64,000 bases of DNA from Lindgomyces ingoldianus (Eukaryota > Ascomycota > Dothideomycetes > Pleosporales > Lindgomycetaceae). A program made the translations under genes and the position numbers. Shown piece by piece: positions 1-12,174 of the stretch. Where the stretch lies: positions 1,711,672-1,775,671 of the forward strand of contig NW_022985163.1 in assembly GCF_010093535.1 (NCBI RefSeq), given 5' to 3'. The notes beneath the pieces are model-generated. The model was not told the DNA's origin. It made no database searches and was given only the letters and a program-made list of their open reading frames with translations. Each line of letters opens with the position of its first letter. The stretch's first letter is position 1.

Positions 1-362
1 CATATTCTCTGATAAGTGATAACATGTTGCAGATATCGTATTGTCATCACTATCCTCACTAGTGCAAGCTTGAATTCCGTCTTTCACTCAATATGATGGG
101 CAGAAACTATTCGGAACCGTTGATATACGTTGGCGTAGCGGTTTCACTGCAGCTACCCGTCACACCACGTCATAGCTGTCACCGTAGTGACACCGGAATC
201 TGCTGGAAGTCGATTGTAAAAGCCAGCTCGTTTGCATTTTCAATGAGACCTACCTTCACTAAGCGGCTCATACCCATCGTCGCCTCCACCGTCAACAGCC
301 CACCCTCCTTCACCTGCACTTGATTGCCCCACCTTCCCATCGACCTTCTCACCTCAACCAGG
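1..362. other. Upstream region of the RBR gene
   Basis: No convincing gene is visible. The short open frames here have no start context or recognisable domain. The stretch most likely holds the promoter and 5' leader of the RBR gene that begins at 363. Confidence 0.5.
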
Positions 363-1655
363 ATGGATGTCGCAACGATGGACCCCGAGACTGCTAAACT
401 AGCAATTGAGCTACAGCTCACCGATGTCGATGAGCTCCTCGAGGGCCTTTTCGATACGCTCCCAGGCCAACGAGCGGGCTTAGAATTAATGAGGGGAGAT
501 ATGCAGCGCCAGCTGTCTCTCCTCGAAGGCCAAGTTCTCGCGCTCCACTTGCTAAAGACAGAGCACGACAACCGCGTGGAATTCGCAAGGCTCATGCAAG
601 AAGAGAAGCAGGCCATTCGCGACCATGAGATGGCGATGCATCTTGCTGGCCTGAATCCTGGGGACAAGCTCAGCCAGGACTATCAGGAGAAACTCCGTGA
701 CGAGAAGGAGTGTGTGGGTGATGATGAGTGGACGAAAGTCAAGATGAAGTTTCCAGCTGTTGACATACGTACGCAATGCAGCGCTTGCTTGGAGCATGTG
801 CCGAACAAGCTCACTATCAAGCTTGAGTGCAAACCGGAGGCTCATGTTTACTGTCACGAGTGTTTACTCAACTTGTTCAAGAGTGCACTGAAAGACAACG
901 ACCTATTTCCCCCACGGTGTTGCAGGGTTCCGATCCCGCTCGATACATGTCGGGCCATACTTCCGAAAGCGATGATCAAGGACTTTGATCTCAAGGTCGA
1001 GGAGATGGCTACGCCGAACCCGACCTACTGTCACAACCCCGACTGCGCAAAGTTCCTCCTGAGCCGGGATATTCGAGCCAAAGTCGGCACATGCCCGTTC
1101 TGCAAGAGCAAGACTTGCGTTGAATGCAAAGCGAAAGATCATGACCGTGGGCTATGTGAGGAAGATCCCCATGTCCAACTACTCATGGATGCCGCGAAGC
1201 GAAGCAAGTGGCAGCAATGCTTGCGTTGCAATAACATGGTTGAGCTGGCTGTGGGATGTTTCCACATGACGTAAGTCTTCTCCCTCGCCTCATTATGCCT
1301 TTACGTAGGCTCACTTGGGGTTAGTTGCCGGTGCTCCCACCAGTTTTGCTACTTGTGCGGCGTCCAGTGGAAGGAATGTCGGTGTCCACAATGGGATGAG
1401 AACTATCTCGTTCGCCCCCACCCGACTGTCGCTCACACCGCGGCTGTTCGAAGCGTTGGAGTTCTCGTTACCGCCAATAACGCTATTCAAGCCCAGGGCA
1501 ACGCCCAGAGTCACGGAAACTGCGTCGACCATGACTGGTCCCGTACTTATGGTGAAATCTGCCAAGTCTGTGATGCCCAATATCTTCCCTGGATCATGAA
1601 GTGCGATACCTGCGGGTTCAGGAGCTGCTGGCGCTGCATTCGGAATAGATCCTAG
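363..1655 (+). CDS. RBR-type (RING1-IBR-RING2) E3 ubiquitin ligase-like protein
   Basis: Two exons, 363-1270 and 1325-1655, separated by a 54-nt GTAAGT...TTAG intron; 412 residues. The frame is open upstream of 363, but only from a TTG, so the first in-frame ATG (MDVATMDPETAK) is taken as the start. Residues 1-110 are helical and charged. RING1 begins with CSAC at about 139-142, the IBR runs over about 223-265 (CHNPDC...CPFCKSKTC), and RING2 starts with CLRC at 286. The intron falls inside RING2; splicing joins FHMT to CRCSHQFCYLCG, giving the usual Cys/His spacing, which supports the junction. A further cysteine-rich tail (CQVC...CDTC...CWRC) ends the protein. RBR proteins pass ubiquitin from an E2 through a catalytic cysteine in RING2; the candidate here is in the CRCSHQFC segment. 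Ligase activity and substrate are inferred from family only. The gene has no sign of RIP. Confidence 0.9.
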
Positions 1656-1836
1656 ATGTCTTTCAATGCAAGGTGCCAATATGGGTGAAAAGGACAGAAT
1701 GACGGCGTTTTGGGAAAGTAACGGCGAACATGACTGAAAGGCTGCTAGAAATCTGGAGGAACAGATAAGTAACATGGAATGGCGAGGGGTATGTGGAGTA
1801 GCTCACTTATAACATGGGAGTAGTGAATCCACATTA

Positions 1837-2469
1837 TCATGCAGCCATATCCTGAGAGGACTTCATCACAACGGGTTGAATACCACCGGAACGGGGTCCG
1901 CCTGCTGAAACTTTTGCCAGAATGAAGAAAAGCGTTAGCAGGATGTTAACCTCTATCCCCAATTTCGCCCCTGATATGTTCCACGTTAAATGGCCAAATG
2001 CATTAGAAAAGTAAAGCGAATAATGAAGGTTTGCTGGGTCGAAAGGGGTGAAATACTTTGGGAGCTCCCGGAGCACGTCCGCCATTGTTAATAGGGCCAC
2101 CCAAAGCCATGAAATCAAAGACGAATTACAACCTGTGTCAGACAGCTTCCACACCTCGGAATATGCCGTGGGCGGTGGCGGAGAATAGAAAAAGAAGTCG
2201 ATGCGGATATCTCCGCGCGGCCTGGGCAACTGCGCTGAAGCTGCGAGGTAGAAAAGCAAATTCTTCGAGCCGACGGGCCAATGATTCGGAATGTTCGCCC
2301 CAACTTCTGACGAAATTCGAACGGCCAATGGCTCCGAATGTGTCGTTGCAATGAGGCGCATGGATTTACGGGTTATGACATCTTGACAGTTGCGGATAGG
2401 ACTAGTGAATGCAGTAGTGATCGTAGATAGCCAAGTGGAACAAGGCGCCCAAGGCTGTGCGATCAGCAC
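1837..2469 (-). CDS. Unknown ORF with hydrophobic segments (possibly a partial gene)
   Basis: A 210-codon open frame on the minus strand, convergent with the RBR gene and 181 bp from its end. I do not recognise the family. It opens with GTG at 2469; the first ATG is at 2361 and would give about 174 residues. Hydrophobic stretches (SLISWLWVALLTM; VNILLTLFFILA) suggest one or two membrane segments. Another open frame (2463-2660, minus) abuts it in a different frame, so the real gene may have an upstream exon joined by an intron I cannot place. The length is unlikely by chance at this base composition, which is the main support. Confidence 0.35.
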   Translation of the reverse strand: MLIAQPWAPCSTWLSTITTAFTSPIRNCQDVITRKSMRLIATTHSEPLAVRISSEVGANIPNHWPVGSKNLLFYLAASAQLPRPRGDIRIDFFFYSPPPPTAYSEVWKLSDTGCNSSLISWLWVALLTMADVLRELPKYFTPFDPANLHYSLYFSNAFGHLTWNISGAKLGIEVNILLTLFFILAKVSAGGPRSGGIQPVVMKSSQDMAA

Positions 2470-4328
2470 AAATATGTCCAGTTAAGGAGGCCGTGCATGT
2501 TTCGAGTCAGAAGCCTGCCGCGACAAGTCCATTTCAGGAACACCCGATATTTTTGGGACGAATTTGTTCCCTTGACCCTGCTGATCCTTTCGCACTGAAC
2601 GGATCCAACGCCATGGACAATGACATCGGCCAAAGGGGTTACCCCTAGGAAGCTTTCCAAAAACGAAGGCGGTGCCAGCAGAAACCTCTACGAACCGTGT
2701 GCGGTAATATTGAATTAGACGAACAAACATGTTTGTTTTGTTTGTGGAATCAAAGGCGCTAAATGAGAATTTGCTGTGGTCTGTGGACCTTTTACTCCCG
2801 GCAAGGACGGGTGGATACGATATGGCTGGCGTTTGTGGCGGGCCTCAGCAGGCGAGCGGTTGAGAAACCACGCGTAAAGTTTCTCGGCCCGTGCACGGTG
2901 AAGACAATGGCGGCGTCTTGTAAGAGGATAGGAATTGTGACTCTGAGTGCCTCATCATGGGGCAAAAGGGGTGTGAACGCTCTCGCGAGTACTCAAGTGT
3001 TCTCGGTGAGAATGTGAACAGCAGTAGAAAAGAGGGGCTTAGTGACAGTAAGTTTCATCAAAGGGGGCGTTAGTGATGAGACATATGTAAAGTCCTAAGC
3101 TGAGCCGCACTGCTCATTCGTTATCAGGAATACCATGTGTGGCTTGTTCGTAAGTTGTGGATGTCTCGGCGGTTCCCGGGGTGCGCTGATCATTGGGCCT
3201 TCTTCGCGGGGAATTGTGCAACAGTTGAGAAAACTCAGCCACCGATATATCCCCAATCATCCTAACCCTACCATGATCTGTCTTTTTTTTTTTGAGAGAG
3301 CCGACCAAGTCATGAAAACAGTCGGGAGGCGTGGGTGGCAGGTACAAGGAATCGGGATCGGCAGCAGGCCCCTTTTCTGGGTGCTGGCCTGTGCCGAAGC
3401 TTGTTTTCACGCCTCAAATCTCCATGCACCAACACCACGGCCGGCTCTCCGCTCCTTTGTCCGGATGTTTCTACCGCCCTTCTCTTAGACAGTGCCATTG
3501 AAAGCCATCGCCCGATTTTTGAAGTTCATCGTGGGTCGCTTTCTTCTTGTCAAAACCGTAATTGTCTAGTGCTTATCACTGTGCATACAACTTTGAACCG
3601 TTAGGCCCCGTTGGATTTTTTGAACCCAGGTGCCAGCTCCGAAGATGACATCTTGACTCGCATGAAAAATTCCTTTCAGAATGGCCCCTTTTGCCTCAAA
3701 CACTTTCTGGTAGTTTTTGAAGGTTTCAATGGCCAATATGGGGGTGTTGCTGGGCATCATCGCTATCACATCTTGGCCCCAACTTTGTCTGGGGAAATGC
3801 TGTTATGTCAAAAAGCAAGTTAAGCCCCCCTCCTGTATCCCCTGCAGACACGTATTTTCTCGATCGATGGCTTCATCTCTTTCATTTCCACCATCAGAAG
3901 CCACACGAAGTCTGCTCTACTTTGACTCGCTCTAGCTCTTTGTATGCGCCGGTCTTTTGCTCGGCGCACAATCGCCCGTTTCAGCCGTTCTAAAGCTGAC
4001 CTTCGTTCGCGCTACGTTCGCGCTACGTTATTCCGTTTCTGGGTAAGATGATGGCGTACATTTCTAGCCCGAGCCACTCGACCGGCGTGACCCGCTTGTA
4101 AGGCGTTCACACAAAGTTATTGCTGCCAAAGCAAACCTAATGCAGGTACAAGCACGAAGCGACTCAGGGACGATTCTGGGGGCTTGAGGATCTTTATATA
4201 TCATACAATTCCCTCAAACATGCTCAAAGTATCGAAGCATCAGGTGTCTTGCCTTGTCACTCGTTAATCATTTCTTTCTTGGTGAATTTTTTTTGAGAGT
4301 CCCTACACTCGTTTAATCGCTGCTTATA
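2470..4328. other. Intergenic region upstream of the laccase
   Basis: About 1.86 kb without a gene I can support; overlapping short frames on both strands look like chance. It contains a T run near 3284, an 11-bp direct tandem duplication (cgttcgcgcta twice, 4004-4025) and a TATA-like site ahead of the laccase. It probably holds the laccase promoter. Confidence 0.5.
4195..4201 (+). promoter_or_regulatory. TATA-like element of the laccase gene
   Basis: The sequence TATATAT within tctttatatatcat lies 128-134 bp upstream of the laccase ATG, followed by a pyrimidine-rich leader. The distance is reasonable for a fungal core promoter with a 60-100 nt 5' UTR. Assigned by sequence and position only. 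Confidence 0.4.
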
Positions 4329-6677
4329 ATGGTAGCCATCGCTCCTTACGCTGCCTCGGTGGCGACAATCTCGTCTGCCGCTTATTATACCGCATCTTCC
4401 TACCTCCCTGTACCGCAGAACTACACCACGGCTGTCATCGTCAAGACCTTAACCATCTGCCCTTGTAATATCGATGGACAATGCGCGACGGGAACTTCAG
4501 TTCATGTAAACAGCTACTCTACATCGGCTCCTAAAGAGCATGGTGGCCCATACGACAACCCGTACAACGACATCCCTCTACCTTACTACTGGCCCGGAAA
4601 GCCCTCTAGTGGTGAGGTAACCCCTCCCCCACAGCCAACTGAACCATACTCATACGGAGGGCCGGCCAAGGGGAAGTACGACGCTCCTGCCTGGATTCCG
4701 AAGGGCTATGGGAAACTGAAGGGCTCCCTGCCAGAGGGAAAGCAAAATGGAAAGTCCTATTGGGGTGACATCGATTGCCCCCATTTGCCAGTTTCTGGTC
4801 TGCCGGGGGCCCCGTCCTACCCTCCTCTTCCGCCGCCTTCGTCGTATCCTACTTCCGTCAAATCATACCCAACTGCGCCGTATCCTACTGGCTCTGGTTC
4901 CGTCTCGTACTCTACCAATTCCACGAAGGTCACTGCATCCACGTCCTATAGCAGCAAAAGCACTAGCACCCCGGCCCCAGCTTGCCCAACTATGCCTGAT
5001 ACTGGTGTAACAAGAACGTATGACTTTAACGTGGCCTATCAGACAATTGCTCCGGACGGTGTCACGAGGAATGCTTTGACGGTTAACGGACAGTTTCCTG
5101 GCCCTCTTGTTGAGGCGAATTGGGGTGATTGGATCCTGCTGCGAGTTACCAACGACTTGACCAATGAAGGTACTGCTCTTCACGCACACGGTCTTTTCCA
5201 GCAAGCCACCCCCTGGTATGATGGTGTTCCGGCCGTTGCTCAGTGTCCGCTCACCCCTAACGGTGGTAAGTTGGATATGCTTTTCCGTGCGGACCGCTAT
5301 GGAACTTCCTGGTACCACAGCCACTACAGTGCCCAGTACTCTGGAGGTGCCCAAGGCCCCATGATCATTCATGGCCCAAAGCATGCCGAGTATGACATCG
5401 ATATTGGCCCGGTTCTCTTGACCGATTGGTACCATGCAGACTACTACACCCTAGTGCAAAACACAATGGCTGGGAATTTCCCACCGTCGAACAACAATTT
5501 GATCAACGGCAAGATGCAGTACCCTTGTGCCAACACGACACTACCATGCAATCCCAATGCCGGTATTTCTAAGTTCAGGTTCCAGTCTGGCAAGAAGCAC
5601 CTCCTCCGTCTCATCAACACTGGAGCAGAAGGTACTCAGAAGTTTAGTATCGACAACCACACTTTGACAGTTGTCGCTCAAGACTTCATTCCGATCGAGC
5701 CGTACACCACAAACGTCGTGACCCTCGGCATTGCTCAGCGTGCTGATGTCATTGTTGAGGCAACTGGTGATGCTGGCGACGCTTTCTGGATGCGATCTCA
5801 GCTCGGCACGGAACGCTGTACCCTTAATGACGGCATCTCTCCTAATGCCGTTGCCGCTGTCTATTATGAGGATACTGATGAAGAGTCTGTTCCTGAGACT
5901 ACCTCTGATGTAACCGCCGCGCAGCTTGCGTTCTGCGCTAACGATCCCCTCAACCAGACAGTTCCCCTTTGCAAGATCCCTCTGGACGAGCCCACAACCA
6001 CCGAACAGATTGATATTGAAGTGCGATCAAACGGTACCAACTTCATTTGGTATATGAACAACAGCTCTTACCGCGGGGACTACAACAACCCAATCTTGAT
6101 CCAGGCCAAGAACGGGGATTTGGACTACCAGCCTCAATGGTAAGTGCTATGGGAACTTCTCATCAGCGAGTTTAGTGTTGACGACCTTGATTTAGGAATG
6201 TTCACAACTTCGGTACGAACAAGACAGTCCGTCTTCATCTGATTAATCATGGTCGACTCGGCGCTCACCCCATGCATCTTCACGTAAGTCCCTTTTAAAG
6301 ATGTACCATGCAACACTTGATTAACAGTTTTCTAGGGCCACGACTACCATGTTCTTGCCGAAGGTTTTGGAGACTGGGATGGTACGATTGTGAACCCAGA
6401 AAATACCGTCCGCCGAGACACGCATATTCTTCAGAACGCACGGAGCGCGACGGTGCCTGCTTTCATGGTCCTTCAATACAACCAAGACAACCCGGGTGTG
6501 TGGCCGCTCCACTGCCATCTTGCATGGCACGTATCTGGCGGCCTCTTCATGAATGCCCTCGAGCGCCCAGAAGATATTCAGGCTGAGGATTTCGACCAGG
6601 ACATCTTTGATGGCTGCACGGCGTGGGATGCCTACACCGCGGGTAATCCGCCGAACCAGATTGACTCGGGATTGTAA
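4329..6677 (+). CDS. Laccase-type multicopper oxidase with long Pro/Ser/Tyr-rich N-terminus
   Basis: Three exons (4329-6139, 6196-6283, 6336-6677) with introns of 56 and 52 nt; 746 residues. All four copper-binding blocks are present: HAHG at 285-288, WYHSH at 328-332, HPMHLHGH at 628-635 (split by intron 2), and HCHLAWH at 692-698. Cys693 is the type-1 copper ligand, and Leu703, ten residues on, sits in the axial position. The protein ends exactly in DSGL, the C-terminal plug typical of ascomycete laccases. Such enzymes oxidise phenols with reduction of oxygen to water and are normally secreted or wall-bound. The first copper motif is HAHG where most laccases have HWHG. Residues 1 to about 225 precede the cupredoxin core and are rich in Pro, Ser, Tyr and Thr; this makes it longer than the usual 580-620 residues. 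The N-terminus is only weakly signal-like, so an upstream exon is possible. Confidence 0.92.
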
Positions 6678-7284
6678 GCCCCGGTCATCAATCCGCATTG
6701 CCCCGCTTGTGGGGAGGAATTTGTACGCTATGTCGGAAATTTGGGACCATGAAACGCCTTTCATGTAATTATTTCGCATGATACCGTTATAGTAAATTTT
6801 AATGGGCCTTGAGGTTGGGCCGTCAAAATGGGGAAGCTTTTGAAACTGAACAGCCGGTTTTCATCAATTATGTTTCGCGTGGAGCTCCTCTCATCTTTCA
6901 TTACTTAACACTAGCTTTTGCCCTTGCTAGTTGTCCTGTTTCCTGATATTCTTCCCTCCTCGTAGGTCATAAATGATGATGGTAGATGACGCCAAACCTT
7001 ATCCGTCTAGCACGATCTTCCACCTTGTCATCAAGTTTAGTCTCTAGATATGGACTTTGACATTAGCAGCCTCATAATTGAACTTACTCTGCAAACAGGG
7101 CTTTGGAATTCGTCTAAAGTTCACCAGTTCCATCGTCGAGTAGCTTCCGTCGTCTACCGGCAAGGGAGGCCCCCTGCTCAATACGAGGCTCCATCGCTTA
7201 TCGATATGACTCAGGCGGAACCTCAGCTCTTCGTTCAACAGCTGTCAACATTCACTCTACTATTGACCTCTGCAGAAAATCGTC
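6678..7284. other. Intergenic region between laccase and HET gene
   Basis: About 600 bp. A 107-codon frame at 7050-7373 overlaps the HET gene start in another frame and has no recognisable domain. I see no supported gene; this should hold the laccase terminator and HET promoter. Confidence 0.5.
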
Positions 7285-9825
7285 ATGAGCGACACCTCTA
7301 TGCATGCCAAGCGATCATACGGAGAGACTGGCCAGTCAGACGCAGAACCGCCCACCAAGTCGCGAAAACTTAAGGAAGAAGCCGAACTCCCGACACAACC
7401 ACCACATTTTCTGCAACCGGAAAGGTCTGACTTGCAAAGGTATCTAGATGAACCGCGACCGAGTTTAGCGAGGCGTGGAATGAGAAGGAAGAATAAATCC
7501 TCCAAACAGACTTTGTGCAATGCATGTGAGAATATGCTTGCGACCACTCTCGGTGGAACAAAAGGCACCGGATATTCTCGAAATTTTCGCATCGCATCCG
7601 CACTCAAGTCGTTAGAGAGGGCTTGCCCTATATGTCGTTTGTTGCTCTTAATTCTTCGTGGGAGTGACGGTCTGGTACTTGAGTAGATAATGGCGTATGG
7701 GGATCCATCTTTCAACCGCACAGACCTCGTAGACGAATACGGTTGCACGACGATTGGTGAATTGAAGAGATTTGGCGACAATGTCACAGTCATCCTACGC
7801 GCTTCTTTAAGAAGCCCGCCAGTAACTAGACAGCAGTCTATTACCTCCAGTCGTCTATCGGTGCTATTTGATATCAAGTATCGCACCAATACACTTCCCA
7901 AATCGGCGGCCGAAAGAAGATTTGTCGAAGAGGAACTTGCTATTTTCCTCTGCCCTGGTATGTCCTTGAGACCCGATTCATTCTAATACCCCCTGACCAC
8001 TTACGGGCAAGCAGGACCATGCACGGGATATGACCCACCACCAGCTCTTCTGTCTACCGACCCGAGGTTAGACTGTAACAAAAAATTAGAGCTATTTCAC
8101 GAGTGGCTGTCAACAGATATTGGTAATTATCCCTCTACCTCAAGTGAAATCCGCCCCACTCGGCTTCTGGATCTCGGACGGGAGGGCAAAGTTCGACTCG
8201 TTGAGAGTGACCCATCCAAAAATGACTGGACATCTGGATCTAGGGTGGCTAGCGCCATCCTCGAATATGTTGCGTTAAGCCATCGCTGGGGTTCTTCCCA
8301 CCATCTAACAACCACCTTACGCACTTTGAAGCAGCTCAGAGATGGAATCCCGATTGACCGCTTGCCTCAAACGTTCAAGGATGCTGTATTCCTCACGAAG
8401 CAACTAGGCTTCCAATATTTATGGATCGATGCCTTGTGTATCATTCAAGACAGCTTTGAGGACTGGCAAAAGGAGTCTGAGAAGATGGGAGATATTTTCA
8501 AAGCGGCTTCCGTCACATTAGCGGCTCACTGCGCAAGAGACGATTCGGAAGGGTTCTTACTGGACGCTTTTGCAGCACCAACCGCCATAGAGCATCAGGT
8601 CCAAGGGCACCCCATCGGAATATGCCGACCGCCAAATTTGGAACTCGATGTTACTAATAGCCGATTGTCGAGAAGAGGTTGGGTTCTCCAGGAGAGATTT
8701 CTCTCTACACGAACGCTTCACTTCACCCCTGGCCGCATTTATTTCGAAACTACAAGTGGAGTCTTCTCCGAAGACGGCCCATCTAGTGGATTACTACAGG
8801 CGGCGAGCGCTCGACGCAGAATGTATCACGGAAGCTCGCGACCCACCTTTTTCAGCCCTTTGGCTTCGCCTGAGCTCCGAGCAACATTTGGCCTAGGGGG
8901 CATCGGAGACGCGAGTTTAATAACAGAGCAGTCGCATGTCACACCTTTGGAGTGGCTAGATCTTGTTGAGATGTATTCACATTGTGGATTGACTAAGGAG
9001 AAGGACAAGTTAATCGCGATCCTAGGCATGGCACGCAAGATACATTCTCGGACCGGAAGTAGCTGGTGCGCTGGCATTTGGAGTGACCGGATCTGCGAAG
9101 GCCTTCTCTGGCTTCCAAAGAATGCTGATTTATTGGCACCATCAGCGAGTCGCGCTCTATCTTGGTCCTGGGCATCTTGGGATGGTGGTATTCAATACCC
9201 AACTAATGTGAAATGGTCTAAACTCCATCCTAGATGTACTTTTATCTCCTTACATAACCCTCACGATACCAGGAGAAAGGAAGAAGTTGCTTGGCTCAAC
9301 GGACCTGGCTATCTCAGAGTCCGAGGCAGACTCATCAGCTTGCATGGGCTATACTTGGGTGAGGCGGTTCAGCTTGGGCCTGGGCCTCCTCGAAAAGGTC
9401 CTATCACCGAGGAATCCCATGATCTTCCTCGAGCGCCACTTCAACACTTTGTCCACGCTCGGAGGATCTGCGCGGGAAGTATGAGCCAAACCGCGGGCTG
9501 GATTGCATTCGACTCTCGTGGACGTCAATTCCTCTCAGATTCTGCCTCGCTTTCGGGATCTTCTAATGGCCAGCCCTTCCCTAGCCTGCTTCGGCCAGAT
9601 GATCGTTACTGGTTTCTACCCGTGGGCACTTTTGGGAAAGCGATGCATCTCGGAATCTACGTCACCGTTTCGAAGGAGGAGCCAGACGTGTACGAGCGCG
9701 TCGGATTTGGCCAAATTACCCATTCGACTTTACTCGGTGTTTCCCCGCCGAGCGGGCCGGATGTTCGACCGCTCCCTTCGGATTTCTTTATTGATCACAA
9801 CCTGAGGATGCTCACCCTTGTATAA
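7285..9825 (+). CDS. HET-domain (heterokaryon incompatibility-type) protein, with an internal TAG or a 66-nt intron
   Basis: Starts at ATG 7285. A clear 57-nt intron (7958-8014, GTATGT...GCAG) joins exon 7285-7957 to 8015-9825. The frame spans 827 codons apart from one TAG at 7684-7686 (codon 134). The N-terminus has a basic stretch (PPTKSRKLK) and paired cysteines CNAC (78-81) and CPIC (114-117), common upstream of HET domains. The HET core is clear: EYVALSHRWG at about 308-317 and YLWIDALCIIQD at 359-370, then an acidic/Trp segment. A late SWSWASWDG motif also fits the family. HET proteins trigger programmed cell death after fusion of incompatible hyphae; a role here is inferred. The TAG may be a nonsense mutation (CAG to TAG, the RIP context), or it may lie in a frame-preserving intron 7658-7723 with a weak GTGGGA donor. 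The gene could therefore be intact or broken. Confidence 0.85.
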
Positions 9826-11042
9826 GTGGTAGTGCGGGGAAAAAAAAGCAAATCATTAGTGCTCTAGAGTTATTAGCAGGGGTATGTGTCGATTGAAGAC
9901 ACTCCTCTGGCACTACTACTGTCTAGATCGAGTACACCTAAGTGGAACGCTGTGTACAACTTCTTCAATCCATTGGCCCTGTACCTTCATTCTCAAGACA
10001 ATCGACTTTCCCACCACGAATTTCTGCCACGAGTGGCAGTTAGCACTGAAATCGCTAGCAGTCTAGCATATCGAGGGAACAAGGCTGAACTGAGACGGCT
10101 TACGAATATCGTTGTTGGCGGGCTCGAGCAATCTTCTGGGGGCTGTTTCTCTACTTTTCCTCCCCTGGACTCAATTTCATCGTCTTGGACTCAAATACAA
10201 TCTAATCGGGCCACGTCTTAGAGTAAAAGTAAGCCTGGAATCTCCCGAAACACTATGACTTCGGTGGAGTGTAACGTAATCTGACTATGCAAGAGACATT
10301 GTACAACCAATAGTCTTCATTGAGTGGCAGCTTTTTAAGGGGAAGGTCGGCGGGCTCATCAAGACTTCCAAGTCTCCCCTCTCGCATACATGGAATGGAA
10401 GTAGAACTATGGAAATGACGAGGGCCGTGTGATCAAAGAATGGCATGGACGGATTGCAGTGGGACTAACCGCACTATCCCTAGTAGCTGACCATTCGTTA
10501 CTCTTCTCACAAGTCTCAAGGATGGCTGGCCACTCGACTACATGATGATCGTCTTCTTAACCCGCGCCTGCCAATTCGAGGTAGACCATGACACATACTC
10601 GGCGACCGACGCTAGTATACTAGGCGTGTCGCAATCAATAGCCGTTTGTCTCGGTTACCGGAACAAGATTCGTGTGAAGGCCATCTTATGGGGCTGGATT
10701 GACGTCACGAACGAGACCAAACGCGCGGGCATCCAGAGTTTGAGGAGGGCCATGTGATGTTAGTCGGATAAGAGCAGTGACATCTCGCGAGGCGAGTGGG
10801 CGATGTTGAGTATTACCAAGGCTGTATAGTGTCTGGTTGAATTTGATTTAGTGACTAGACAAGAGAATATTGCCCACGAGGGTGTAAACCATTCTAAGGC
10901 GCTATTATCTAGAGTCGCAATCAGCCGCAGAGGGAGTTGTATGCTATGGGGAATATGACGCAGGACAAGTTGCGATAAGCTAGAGAAACGACATGCATTT
11001 GGAATGGCCCACCCACCCTTCAAAGTGGAGTCCGTCGACCAC
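9826..11042. other. Intergenic region between HET gene and SDR1
   Basis: About 1.2 kb. Two frames are open, 9886-10221 (111 codons, GTG start) and 10542-10757 (71 codons, ATG start), both plus strand. Neither shows a domain, a splice partner or a family I recognise; they may be decayed gene pieces or chance. No repeats or RNA genes seen. Confidence 0.4.
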
Positions 11043-12174
11043 CTAACTAAGTATCTTTGTCACTCTAGGTGAAATCGCTTCTAACCTTGCAAACAACTCC
11101 TTGTTGAACCGTTGCTGGAGTAGCTGTCCTTTGGCGCTCTCGACGCTTGAACCGTTCCTACATGGTTGATTAGATTTGTTTTATGTTAGAATGATTCGAA
11201 AATCACTTACGGAACCACCCTGCAGTCCATCAGAAATGCACCATGGGCTTCATTGCTAAGATCTGGCCGTACGGCGTCCGTCAAGGTCCGACCGCCTACC
11301 TCGGTGGTTCGGGCGAAAATTGCCATCATAATTCTTTGGACCATAAAGAAAACCCAGGATAGGTCGTCTCGAAAGAGATCGCTCTTGCATGCACCCGGTG
11401 TCATGAAATTGATAATGACATCCGAGCCTGGCGTTGGCGGACTTCGAGCAGCCATCTCCCGGACAGCATACAGAAGCAAAAGCTTCGAAGTTGCATACCT
11501 TTGCATCAGATCGTAAGCTCGAGACAACAGTATAGATCCTAGAGACATGTAGCTCACCTATCTCCCATATTCGCCTCTTCCTCTCTATTCAACGCGTCGA
11601 ACAATGATCCTGTTGTCCGTGCTTCTTTGAATTGGGCAACATATTGCATATCGGATCCAACGAACGAAAGCCTGGTCCTAACATGAAATCTCTTCGATGT
11701 TTCCTTCAGCTTTGGGAGAATCAGCAAGCCCAGCATTACTGCCCCAACAACATTTACGCCGATATGTGCTTCGTTTCCTTCTACGAGTCCAAATCTCTGC
11801 GTTAGAATACCAGCATTTTGAACTAGCGCGTCTAATCGGTCTAGTCTCGCTGCTTTCACGGCAAACTCCTTGATAGAACTAGAGCGAGATAAATCGAGTG
11901 GCCAAACTTCAATCGTGTTCTTGGTGGCATTGGTGGATTTGAGGATATTGGCCGCGGCGGCTTCGCCTTTGGAGATCGTGCGTACTGCAAGGATGACTTT
12001 TGCAGCACCTAGGCGAACAATGTGGCGCGCGGCCTCGAGACCAAGCCCTGTGTTGGATCCAGTTACGATCACAGTTTGCCCTGCGAAGGAAGTTGTCGGG
12101 TATGGGATGCTCCGGAGAAATTGAGAGCGGAGAAGCATGGGAAGGTAAGTCCCCCAGCTCATTGGAGTGGCCAT
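11043..12174 (-). CDS. Short-chain dehydrogenase/reductase (SDR1), intact
   Basis: Minus strand, three exons: 11558-12174, 11211-11498 and 11043-11157, with introns of 59 nt (GTGAGC...AAAG) and 53 nt (GTAAGT...GTAG); 339 residues. Start is ATG 12174. The Rossmann nucleotide-binding motif TGSNTGLG lies at 38-45, the NAG motif in LVQNAGI follows, and the catalytic YxxxK (YATSK, 207-211) is completed across intron 1. The last exon was found by splice logic: it extends the frame through QLLQQRFNKELF to a TAG at 11043, matching the usual C-terminal helix of this fungal group. The fold and motifs indicate an NAD(P)-dependent oxidoreductase. The substrate cannot be told; similar fungal SDRs often act in secondary metabolism. 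The only close neighbour is the HET gene, and no cluster partner is evident. Confidence 0.9.

Noticed and set aside
3135..3488. 117-codon plus-strand frame upstream of the laccase
   Set aside because: Overlapping frames on both strands of similar length, a T run translated as Phe, and no domain or splice context; treated as chance.
4329..12174. Secondary-metabolite gene cluster (laccase, SDR, GMC, BBE)
   Set aside because: No polyketide synthase, peptide synthetase, terpene cyclase or pathway regulator is visible, and the FAD-enzyme remnants are 43 kb away. Only remnants of a possible old cluster can be argued.
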